NCBI RefSeq assembly: GCF_008001235.1
Contig: NZ_CP040751.1
Location: forward strand, 1,843,001-1,907,000
DNA: 64,000 bases
Source of the DNA: Salidesulfovibrio onnuriiensis
GTDB taxonomy: Bacteria > Desulfobacterota > Desulfovibrionia > Desulfovibrionales > Desulfovibrionaceae
Direction of reading: 5' to 3'
In this document: positions 8,740 to 16,489 of the stretch, piece after piece
Numbering within the stretch: the first letter of the stretch is position 1
Layout of the letters: each line of letters starts with the position of its first letter
Translations under genes and position numbers: made by a program
Notes under the pieces: model-generated
Told to the model about the DNA's origin: nothing
What the model saw: only the letters and a program-made list of their open reading frames with translations
Database searches by the model: none

Positions 8740-11700
8740 TTAGGTTGCAAGCTCGGTGAGCTTTTCGGCCTTGCGGATGTTCACGCAGCAGGCCTTGTAC
8801 TCCGGAATGGTGGTGTTGGGGTCGCCCACCGACGGCGTGAGCCTGTTGGTGGAATCCCCGGACCCCGGAGTGGTCCAGCCGAAGCAGTACGGCATGCCGA
8901 TTTCGTGGATGATCCGGCCATGGACCTTGAGGGGCCGCATGCGGATGGTGACCATGGCGATGGCCTCCACCCTGCCGCGAATGCTTTCGACGATCACGCC
9001 TTCGCCGTTTTTGATGCCCTTTTCCTTGGCCAGTTCCGGGCTCATCTCCACATAGAGCTGGGGCTCGGCTTCCAGCAGGTTGGGCACGTTGCGGGTCTCC
9101 CCGCCGCCGCACCAGTGCTCGGTGAGGCTGTAGGTGGTCAGCACGATGGGGTATTTCGGGTCCGCCGGAGGGGCCAGGACATCCGGGGCGCTGGTGGCGA
9201 ATTTGTAGCAGGGGCTGTGAAGCTGCTTGGAGAACAGGTTCTTGTTCACCGGGGTCTCGGCCGGTTCGTAGTGCTCGGGGAACGGGCCGTCCTGCCTGCC
9301 CGGGCCGAAGAGATGGCCCATGCCGTGCGTGTGCATTATGAAGGGCAGCTTGCCCTGGCCCGTGGCCAGGGGCGGCCAGCCGCCGTCGGGCACGTCACCG
9401 ATCCATTTGCCGTCCTTCCACTCGATGACCGCCTTGTCCGGGTTGAACGGCTTCCCGTTCAGGTCCACGGAGGCGCGGTTGTAGAGGATGCGCCGGTTTA
9501 CGGGCCAGCACCACGACCAGTTGGGGTACAGGCCGATCCTGGCCTGCATCTCGGTCTGGGACGGGTCGCGCCGCAGGGACTTGTTGCCTTCCTCCTCGGT
9601 CCAACTGCCCGCGTAGAGCCAGTTCAGGCTCGCGGTGGAACCGTCGTCGGCCAGGGCCGCGAACGAGGGCACCTGCTGTCCCTTGCCGTATTTCTTGCCC
9701 TTGTATTCGGCATCCCTTGTGAAACGTCCGTTGATGCGCTGGCAGAGATCCTCGGGGTCGTATCTGTCGGGCCAGTCCAGCTTGAGCAGGGCCTCGGGCA
9801 GGGCGCCGCCTTCCTTTGCATACAGGGCGCGGAGCCTGCCGAGTATGGAGATGTACATTTCCCCGAACGGGCGCGCCTTGAACTGTGGCTTGACGCTTTT
9901 GTCGTGCCAGAGGAGCCAGCGGCCCGAGTTGGTCACCGAGCCGGTCTTTTCCAGCCGGTGGGCCGAGGGCAACAGGAAGAACTCGGTCTTGATCTTCTTG
10001 GGATCCGCGCCGGGCCGGTGCCAGTTGTCCGTGGTTTCGGAGTTGTGCAGCTCGGAGCAGACGACCCAGTCCAGGTTGTCCATGGCCTTGCGGATCTTGT
10101 TGGTGTTGGGAACGCTGTTCATGGGGTTCAGGCCCATGAAGAAGCCGCCCGTGATTTCTCCCCGGTACATGCGGTCGAACAGGAACAGGTAGGAGTAGTC
10201 CTCGCCCTTTTCGACCTTGGGCAGCAGCTCGTAGCAGAAGCCGTTTTCCCTGGTGGCGTTTTCGCCGTACCAGGCCTTGAGCAGGCTGGTGAAGTACTGG
10301 GGCTTGTGCTGCCACCAGTTGGCCGACTGCGGGTCGTGGCTGACCGGGGTATTGGCCTTGTTGTAGGCGTCGTAGGAGGGCCAGTCCGCCCTGGGCATGG
10401 CCATGTAGCCGGGCAGGATGTGGTAGAGCATGGCGTGGTCCGTGGACCCCTGCACGTTGGGTTCGCCGCGCAGGGCGTTGATGCCGCCGCCCGCGATGCC
10501 GATGTTGCCGAGCAGGAGCTGGATGATGCCGGAGGAGCGGATGTTCTGCACGCCCACGGTATGCTGGGTCCAGCCCAGTGCGTAGAGGATGGTTCCGGCC
10601 TTTGTGCCCGTGCCGGTGGCGCTGTATGCCTCGTACACGCGCAGCAGGTTCTTTTCCGATACGCCGGTGGTGGCGGAGACCTTGTCCAGTCCGTAGCGGG
10701 AATAGTGCTTTTTGAGCAGCTGGAACACGCAGCGGGGGTGCTTGAGGGACTTGTCCCGCTTGGGCACGCCCCTGGAGTCCAGCTCCAGGTCCCACTTGCT
10801 TTTGTCGTAGGTCCGGGTCTTGGGGTCGTAGCCCGCGAACAGGCCGTCCTTGAACCCGAATTCCTTGCCCACGATGAGCGAGGCGTTGGTGTATTCCACC
10901 ACATAGTCCTTGAAGTACTTCTCGTTGTCGAGGATGTACTTGATCATGCCGCCCAGGAAGGCGATGTCCGTGCCGGACCGCAGGGGGACATGGAAATCGG
11001 CGCGCGCCGAGGTGCGCGAGAATTTGGGGTCCACGTGCATGACCGTGGCTCCCTTGTCCTTGGCCCGCAGCACCCATTTGAAGGAAATGGGGTGGTGCTC
11101 GGCCGCGTTGCTGCCCATGATGAGGATGGAATCGGCGTTCTTGATGTCGATCCAGTGGTTGGTCATGGCCCCGCGCCCGAAGGATTCGCCGAGGGCCGCC
11201 ACCGTGGAGCTGTGGCAGACGCGGGCCTGGTGGTCCATGTGCACGACGCCGAGCCCACGCGCGAACTGGTGGGTCAGGGCGCATTCCTCGTTGCTGGCGT
11301 GGGAGGTGCCCAGCAGGAACATGGATTCGAGGCGGTTGACCGTCTGGCCCGCCTTGTTGTGGGTGATGAATTCCTTGTCGCGGGTGTCCTTGACCCGCCG
11401 GGCGATGCGCTCGATGATCCAGTCCCAGCTCTTTTCCTCCCACTTGTCGCTGTAGGGCGCGCGGTACATGGGCTTCTGCACCCTGTGGTGGCTGGTGGTC
11501 ATGGTGAACATCGCGGCTCCCTTCGCACAGAGAGCGCCTTCGTTGATGGGGTAGTCCGGGTCGCCTTCGACGCCCACCAGCTTTCCGTTCCTGACGTACC
11601 CTATCGCGTAACAGCTGACAGAGCAGAACGGGCAGACAGTGAAAACCTCTTTGGCCCCGTCGATCTTCAGATCGGCGGCGTAGGCCCGCACCGGCGTGAG

Positions 11701-11781
11701 GTTCACGCCAAGCTGTGCCAGGGAAAGGCACGCGGCCGACGAGCCTGCAAGCTTGAGAAAGCTTCGGCGGTCACATTTCAT
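8740..11781 (-). CDS. fdhA: Periplasmic formate dehydrogenase catalytic (alpha) subunit, cysteine form, copy 1
   Basis: 1013 residues. Oxidises formate (or reduces CO2) at a Mo/W-bis-PGD centre. The N-terminus MKCDRRSFLK is a Tat signal, followed by a hydrophobic stretch to about residue 35. The [4Fe-4S] cysteines are C50, C53, C57 and C85. The active-site segment is HQARVCHSSTVAALG, so residue 189, which coordinates the metal, is Cys (TGC at 11215-11217). In copy 2 the same position is UGA/Sec. ATG at 11781 is chosen for the Tat motif and for AAGGAGG six bases upstream. A longer reading frame extends upstream without support. It pairs with fdhB1 and is followed by fdhE and fdhD. Confidence 0.95.
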   Translation of the reverse strand: MKCDRRSFLKLAGSSAACLSLAQLGVNLTPVRAYAADLKIDGAKEVFTVCPFCSVSCYAIGYVRNGKLVGVEGDPDYPINEGALCAKGAAMFTMTTSHHRVQKPMYRAPYSDKWEEKSWDWIIERIARRVKDTRDKEFITHNKAGQTVNRLESMFLLGTSHASNEECALTHQFARGLGVVHMDHQARVCHSSTVAALGESFGRGAMTNHWIDIKNADSILIMGSNAAEHHPISFKWVLRAKDKGATVMHVDPKFSRTSARADFHVPLRSGTDIAFLGGMIKYILDNEKYFKDYVVEYTNASLIVGKEFGFKDGLFAGYDPKTRTYDKSKWDLELDSRGVPKRDKSLKHPRCVFQLLKKHYSRYGLDKVSATTGVSEKNLLRVYEAYSATGTGTKAGTILYALGWTQHTVGVQNIRSSGIIQLLLGNIGIAGGGINALRGEPNVQGSTDHAMLYHILPGYMAMPRADWPSYDAYNKANTPVSHDPQSANWWQHKPQYFTSLLKAWYGENATRENGFCYELLPKVEKGEDYSYLFLFDRMYRGEITGGFFMGLNPMNSVPNTNKIRKAMDNLDWVVCSELHNSETTDNWHRPGADPKKIKTEFFLLPSAHRLEKTGSVTNSGRWLLWHDKSVKPQFKARPFGEMYISILGRLRALYAKEGGALPEALLKLDWPDRYDPEDLCQRINGRFTRDAEYKGKKYGKGQQVPSFAALADDGSTASLNWLYAGSWTEEEGNKSLRRDPSQTEMQARIGLYPNWSWCWPVNRRILYNRASVDLNGKPFNPDKAVIEWKDGKWIGDVPDGGWPPLATGQGKLPFIMHTHGMGHLFGPGRQDGPFPEHYEPAETPVNKNLFSKQLHSPCYKFATSAPDVLAPPADPKYPIVLTTYSLTEHWCGGGETRNVPNLLEAEPQLYVEMSPELAKEKGIKNGEGVIVESIRGRVEAIAMVTIRMRPLKVHGRIIHEIGMPYCFGWTTPGSGDSTNRLTPSVGDPNTTIPEYKACCVNIRKAEKLTELAT

Positions 11782-11854
11782 GAATGGCCTCCTTGTTCGT
11801 GCAGGGCCTTTGCAGCCGCTGCGGAATACAGAACCAAGCATCAGACGAGGCCTA

Positions 11855-11882
11855 GACATAACATTAAATCCAATTATAACAA
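11855..11882 (-). promoter_or_regulatory. Putative fdhA1 promoter
   Basis: Minus-strand hexamers TTGTTA (11882-11877) and TATGTC (11860-11855) with a 16-base spacer, about 75 bases before the fdhA1 ATG. The same layout (TTGAAA, 16 bases, TAAGCT) is found before fdhA2 in a conserved AT-rich block. The assignment rests on position and on the match between the two copies. Confidence 0.45.
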
Positions 11883-11903
11883 TATGTTATTATTAACATA
11901 TTG
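11880..11903. promoter_or_regulatory. 24-bp operator-like palindrome upstream of fdhA1
   Basis: Perfect inverted repeat CAATATGTTA-TTAT-TAACATATTG, centred about 110 bases before the fdhA1 start and touching the upstream edge of the putative -35 hexamer. The core ATATGTTA-N4-TAACATAT recurs before fdhA2 at 16080-16099. The ModE-like regulator encoded at 16111-16485 is the obvious candidate binder (inference). Confidence 0.65.
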
Positions 11904-12086
11904 GAAGTGTGGCGGAAGCTTTCCCTGATCGGGCGGGCCGGGGAATGGCCCAATATGCCGCAACCATTATCGAATCGGCGGACCTGTCCCCCCAATGCGG
12001 GCATGGCGCGGCGGGCGGTTTTCGGGACGCCCGTGCGATGTTGGGGGCGGTCGGCCATGGGTTCTCCTGTCCGGTTTCGCGGGGGT

Positions 12087-12113
12087 GGGCCGCCCGCCCC
12101 GTGCGGACGGCCC
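12087..12113 (-). repeat. Hairpin downstream of fdhB2
   Basis: GGGCCGCCCGC / GCGGACGGCCC arms with a 5-base loop, 37 bases after the fdhB2 stop. It is the counterpart of the hairpin at 7901-7927 and shows that the duplication covered 3' non-coding sequence. Confidence 0.6.
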
Positions 12114-12149
12114 TGATTCCCCGTTGATGTGACTTGCACTCGTTTCGGT

Positions 12150-12887
12150 TTATGCGTTTTCGGTCATCTTGGTGACGGGCCCGGCCAGCCTGGCAAGGAA
12201 TTGCTTGCGGTCCATGCCCGCGGGGGCCTCGGCCACGGCGAATCCGTGATAGTTCTCGGGCTTGTCCGTAAGCAGGTAGATGACGTTGACGTCCTCGGGG
12301 TCGGCCAGCATGGCCTCGGGGAACCGTTCCCTGACTGCGGCGAGGCGCTTTTCGGCCAGCTTGAGCATGTCCTCGCGCTCGCCGAAGTTCATGGTGCCCG
12401 TGGGACAGGCCTTGACGCAGGAGGGGAGCAGACCCTTGTGGACGCGGTCGTTGCACATGGTGCATTTGGCCATGAGCCCGGTTTCCTCGTTGCGGCGCGG
12501 GATGTTGTAGGGGCAGGCCTCGCGGATTTCCTCGAACTGCTCCGCGCTGAAGGCCGTGGTCCCGTCCGTGAACAGGATGGCGCCGGTCTTCTCGTCCTGG
12601 AGGATGGCTCCCTCGTGATAGAGGTCGCCGGTTTCCTTGCAGGGCGCGATCTCGCAGTGGCGGCACTGGTCCGGGAAGAAATTCCAGCGGATCTCGCCGT
12701 CCTCCAGGTGTTCGCTGAAGCGCACCAGCTTGTAGTTGTTGGGGTTCAGGTCCTGTGGGTTCTGGTGGCTGCCCCAGCCGAACTGGGTGGTCTTGTTGGC
12801 GGGCAGTTCGTGCCATTCCTTGCAGGCGATCTGGCAGCCGCGGCAGGCGGTGCAGCGGGACGTGTCTATCAGAAACGATTTGGGCAT
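12150..12887 (-). CDS. fdhB: Formate dehydrogenase iron-sulfur (beta) subunit, copy 2
   Basis: 245 residues, the same length as copy 1 and differing only at scattered positions (for example MPKSFLIDT against MPKAFLIDT). All the cysteine motifs for the [4Fe-4S] clusters are kept: CTACRGCQIAC, CRHCEIAPC, CTMCNDRVHKGLLPSCVKACP. It should accept electrons from FdhA2 and be exported with it. ATG at 12887 follows AAGGAGA. The frame is intact even though its fdhA2 partner is frameshifted, so either the damage is recent or the frameshift is a sequencing error. Confidence 0.93.
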   Translation of the reverse strand: MPKSFLIDTSRCTACRGCQIACKEWHELPANKTTQFGWGSHQNPQDLNPNNYKLVRFSEHLEDGEIRWNFFPDQCRHCEIAPCKETGDLYHEGAILQDEKTGAILFTDGTTAFSAEQFEEIREACPYNIPRRNEETGLMAKCTMCNDRVHKGLLPSCVKACPTGTMNFGEREDMLKLAEKRLAAVRERFPEAMLADPEDVNVIYLLTDKPENYHGFAVAEAPAGMDRKQFLARLAGPVTKMTENA

Positions 12888-12903
12888 GTCGTTCTCCTTG
12901 GAT

Positions 12904-12927
12904 CCGGGCGGGGCACGCCCCGCCCGG
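12904..12927 (-). repeat. fdhA2-fdhB2 intercistronic hairpin
   Basis: Perfect 10-bp inverted repeat CCGGGCGGGG / CCCCGCCCGG with a CACG loop between fdhA2 and fdhB2. It is the counterpart of 8709-8731. The stem is kept while the loop and one base pair differ, which suggests the structure itself is maintained. Confidence 0.6.
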
Positions 12928-12935
12928 TTTGCCGT

Positions 12936-15900
12936 TTAGGTTGCGAGCTCGGTGAGCTTTTCGGCCTTGCGGATGTTCACGCAGCATGCCTTGAATTCCG
13001 GAATTGTGGTGTTGGGGTCGCCCACGAACGGCGTGAGCCGGTTGGTGGAGTCCCCGGTTCCGGGAGTCGTCCAGCCGAAGCAGAACGGCATGCCGATTTC
13101 GTGGATGATCCGGCCGTGAACCTTGAGGGGCCGCATGCGGATGGTGACCATGGCGATGGCCTCCACCTTGCCGCGAATGCTCTCGACGATCACGCCTTCA
13201 CCGTTTTGGATGCCCTTTTCCCTGGCCAGTTCCGGGCTCATCTCCACATAGAGCTGGGGCTCGGCTTCCAGCAGGTTGGGCACGTTGCGGGTTTCCCCGC
13301 CGCCGCACCAGTGCTCGGTCACGCTGTAGGTGGTCAGCACGATGGGGTATCTCGGGTCCGCGGGCTCGGCCAGCAGGTCCATGTCGCTGTCCACGAACTT
13401 GTAGACCGGGCTGTTGAGCTGCTTGGAGAACATGTTGGTCTTCACCGGGGTTTCCACCGGTTCGTAGTGTTCGGAGAACGGGCCGTCCTGCCTGCCCGGG
13501 CCGAACAGCTGGCCCAGGCCGTGCTTGTGCATGATGAAGGGGAGCCTGCCCTGGCCCGTGGCCATGGGCGGCCAGCCGCCGTCGGGCACGTCGCCGACCC
13601 ACTTGCCGTCCTTCCACTCGATGACCGCCTTGGCCTTGTTGTAGGGGACGCCCTTGGGGTCCACCGAGGCGCGGTTGTAGAGGATGCGGCGGTTTACGGG
13701 CCAGCACCATGCCCAGTTGGGATACAGGCCGATGCGCTCCTGCATGGGCGTCTGCGTGGTGCTGCGGCGCTTGGCCTTGTTGCCTTCCTCCTCGGTGTAG
13801 CTGCCCGCGTAGAGCCAGTTCAGGCTCGAGGTGGAGCCGTCGTCGGCCAGGGCCGCGAACGAAGGCACCTGCTGGCCCTTTCCGTACTTCTTGCCCTTGT
13901 ACTCGGCATCCCGGGTGAAGCGTCCGTTGATGCGCTGGCAGAGATCCTCGGGGTCGTACTTGTCTGGCCAGTCGAGCTTGAGCAGGGCCTCGGGCAGGGT
14001 GCCGCCTTCCTTGCGGTAGAGCTCGCGCACCCGGTTCATGAAGCCCACGAACATGTCGCCGAAGGGCTTGGCCTCGAAGGCGGGCCTGACGGTCTGGTAG
14101 TGCCAGAGCAGCCAGCGGCCCGAGTTGGTCACCGAGCCGTCCTTTTCCAGCCTGTGGGCCGAGGGCAGCAGGAAGACCTCGGTCTTGATCTTCTTGGGAT
14201 CAGCGCCGGGGCGGTGCCAGTTGTCCGTGGTCTCGGAATGGTGCAGCTCCGAGGTCACCAGCCAGTCCAGGTTGTCCAGCGCCTTCCGTATCTTGTTGGT
14301 GTTGGGCACGCTGTTCATGGGGTTCAGGCCGATGATGATGCCGCCCCTGATCTTGTTTCGGTACATGCGGTCGAAAAGGAACATGTAGGAATAGTCCTCG
14401 CCCTTTTCGATCTTGGGCAGCAGCTCGTAGCAGAAGCCGTTTTCCCTGGTGGCGTTCTCGCCGTACCAGGCCTTGAGCAGGCTGGCGAAGTACTTGGGCT
14501 TGTGCTGCCACCAGTTGGCCGACTGCGGGTCGTTGCTGACCGGGGTGTTGGCCTTGTTGTACTGGTCGAAGGTCTGCCACTCGTTGTGGGGCATGGCCAT
14601 GTAGCCCGGGATGATGTGGTAGAGCAGGGTGTGGTCCGTGGAGCCCTGGACGTTGGGTTCGCCGCGCAGGGCGTTGATGCCGCCGCCCGCGATGCCTATG
14701 TTGCCGAGAAGCAGCTGCAGGATGCCGGCGGAGCGGATGTTCTGCACGCCCACGGTGTGCTGGGTCCAGCCCAGGGCGTACATGATGGTGCCCGCCTTGT
14801 CCGGCCTGCCCGTGGCCGCGAAGGCCTTGTACACGCGCAGCAGGTTTTCGGCGGAAACGCCCGTGGTCGTGGAGACCTTGTCCAGGGTGTAGCGGGAATA
14901 ATGCTTTTTGAGCAGCTGAAACACGCAGCGGGGATGCCTGAGGGACTTGTCCCGCTTGGGCACGCCCTTGGAATCCAGTTCCAGGTTCCACTTGCTCTTG
15001 TCGTACTTTCTCGTCTTGGGGTCGTAGCCCGTGAACAGGCCGTCCTTGAACCCGAAGTCCTTGCCCACGATGAGCGAGGCGTTGGTGTAGTCCACCACAT
15101 AGTCCTTGAAGTACTTGTTCTCGTCCAGGATGTACTTGATCATGCCGCCCAGGAAGGCGATGTCCGTGCCGGACCGCAGGGGGACATGGAAGTCGGACCT
15201 GGACGACGTGCGCGAGAACTTGGGATCCACGTGCATGACCGTGGCCCCCTGTCCTTGGCTTCAAGCACCCACTTGAAGGAGATGGGGTGGTGTTCGGCAG
15301 CATTGCTGCCCATGATGAGGATGGAGTCGGCATTCTTGATGTCGATCCAGTGGTTGGTCATTGCGCCGCGTCCGAACGACTCTCCCAGAGCCGCAACTGT
15401 GGCGCTGTGTCAGATACGGGCCTGGTGGTCCATGTGGACGACGCCCAGGCTTCTCATGGCTTGGTGCGCGAGCGCGCATTCCTCGTTGCCCGCGTGGGAG
15501 GTGCCCAGCAGGAACATGGATTCGAGGCGGTTGACCGTGTCTCCCCTTTCGTTCTTGAGGATCAGGTCCTTGTCGCGGGTGTCCTTGATGCGCCGCGCAA
15601 TGCGGTCCAGCATCCAGTCCCAGCTCTTCTCTTCCCACTTGTCGCTGTAGGGCGCGCGGTAGAGCGGCTTCTGCAGCCGGTGGTGGCTGGTGGTCATGGT
15701 CAGCATGGCCGCGCCCTTGGCGCACAGGGAACCCTGGTTGATGGGATAGTCCGGGTCGCCCTCGGTGCTCACCAGCTTGCCGTCCTTGACGCTGGCGATG
15801 ATGTGGCAGCTCACCGAGCAGAACGGACAGACCGTGATCACTTCCTTGGCGCCGTCGATCTTCAGGCCCTTGGCATAGGCCTTGACCGGCGTGAGATTCA

Positions 15901-15976
15901 CGCCGAGCTGGGCCAGGGAGAGACACGCGGCCGACGAGCCTGCAAGCTTGAGAAAGCTTCGGCGGTCACATTTCAT
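12936..15976 (-). CDS. fdhA: Periplasmic formate dehydrogenase catalytic subunit, selenocysteine form, copy 2, with apparent frameshift
   Basis: Paralogue of fdhA1. ATG 15976 gives the same Tat start MKCDRRSFLKLAGSSA. The frame reads to a UGA at 15412-15410, at codon 189, in the context HQARI-UGA-HSATVAALG. This is the metal-ligand position that is Cys in copy 1, so UGA is read as selenocysteine. The frame then continues through MTNHWIDIKNADS to a G5 tract (15245-15249 on the plus strand), where a one-base loss shifts the frame. The remaining 766 residues from MHVDPKFSRTSS to 12936 are intact. The span is 3041 bases, exactly one less than fdhA1. Function depends on whether the lost base is real. 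Confidence 0.88.
15371..15412 (-). promoter_or_regulatory. Selenocysteine UGA with SECIS-like downstream segment
   Basis: The in-frame UGA (15412-15410, minus strand) is followed by CACAGCGCCACAGTTGCGGC and then TCTGGG. In my recollection this resembles the segment after the UGA of E. coli fdhF, including GTTGC and TCTG at the same distances. A small CAG/CTG stem with a TTGCGGCT loop can form. That SelB recognises it is inference. Confidence 0.55.
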
Positions 15977-16052
15977 GGATGGCCTCCTTGTTTGCGCAGG
16001 GCCTTGAAGCCGCTGCGGGATACAGAACCTGGTATTAGCCGATAGAGGCTTT

Positions 16053-16080
16053 AGCTTAACTTTTAAATCAATTATTTCAA
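16053..16080 (-). promoter_or_regulatory. Putative fdhA2 promoter
   Basis: Minus-strand TTGAAA (16080-16075), 16 bases, then TAAGCT (16058-16053). The sequence aligns with the block before fdhA1. It lies between the ModE-like gene and fdhA2, so fdhA2B2 can be transcribed separately from the upstream genes. Confidence 0.45.
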
Positions 16081-16099
16081 TATGTTAATTTTAACATAT
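16080..16099. promoter_or_regulatory. 20-bp operator-like palindrome upstream of fdhA2
   Basis: Perfect inverted repeat ATATGTTA-ATTT-TAACATAT, 12 bases after the stop of the ModE-like gene and centred about 113 bases before fdhA2. It is the same core and distance as at fdhA1. It sits just upstream of the putative -35, a position compatible with either activation or repression. Confidence 0.65.
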
Positions 16100-16110
16100 A
16101 AGAACTTTCG

Positions 16111-16485
16111 CTAAAACTTTTCCGGCTGGAACGGGAGACGGTCCTTGCCCGAGCGCAGGGCGTATTCCTCAACGTCCCGGAACCACTCGTCGAACTGCCG
16201 CGCCAGGTCCTGGCCGAAGTCCGTGAGCGTGCAGCCCGAGCGGCGGGAGGCGCCCCTGTTGATGAGCGGTCTGCCCAGGACCTCCTCGGTCTTCTTGAGC
16301 TTGCCCCAGGCGCCCCGGTAGGACATGCCCAGCTTTTCGGCGGCGGCCTTGATGGAGCCGCACAGCTCCACCTGGCGCAGGAGCATGAGCCTGCCCATGC
16401 CGAAGAGTACGCCCTCGTCGGTTTCAAACCAGAGATGCAGCCGCATGGTGGGGCCGATCATGTCGTTTCTTGCGATTTCGGACAT
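16111..16485 (-). CDS. ModE-like winged-helix regulator without molybdate-binding domain
   Basis: 124 residues, about half of full-length ModE. It matches the LysR-like DNA-binding N-domain of ModE: ELCGSIKAAAEKLGMSYRGA is the helix-turn-helix, followed by the wing segment NRGASRRSGCTLTDFG. The C-terminal MOP (molbindin) domains that sense molybdate are absent. ATG at 16485 follows GGAGGT and lies 5 bases after the upstream stop, so an earlier in-frame start inside the FmdE-fusion gene is rejected. Its gene lies between the molybdopterin protein and fdhA2, and the shared fdh palindromes are its likely targets (inference). Truncated ModE/TunR-type regulators are known in sulfate reducers. Confidence 0.82.
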   Translation of the reverse strand: MSEIARNDMIGPTMRLHLWFETDEGVLFGMGRLMLLRQVELCGSIKAAAEKLGMSYRGAWGKLKKTEEVLGRPLINRGASRRSGCTLTDFGQDLARQFDEWFRDVEEYALRSGKDRLPFQPEKF

Positions 16486-16489
16486 GGCG

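Noticed and set aside
15410-15412. UGA as a nonsense mutation in fdhA2
   Set aside because: The codon falls exactly at the catalytic Sec/Cys position and is followed by intact frame and SECIS-like sequence, so selenocysteine is far more likely.
12129-15650. Very long open frame on the plus strand opposite fdhA2B2
   Set aside because: It runs antisense to clear FDH genes, its composition is His/Val/Gly-rich low-complexity as expected from the opposite strand of G+C-rich codons, and it has no motif. A similar one opposite fdhA1 (8905-11928) is rejected for the same reason.
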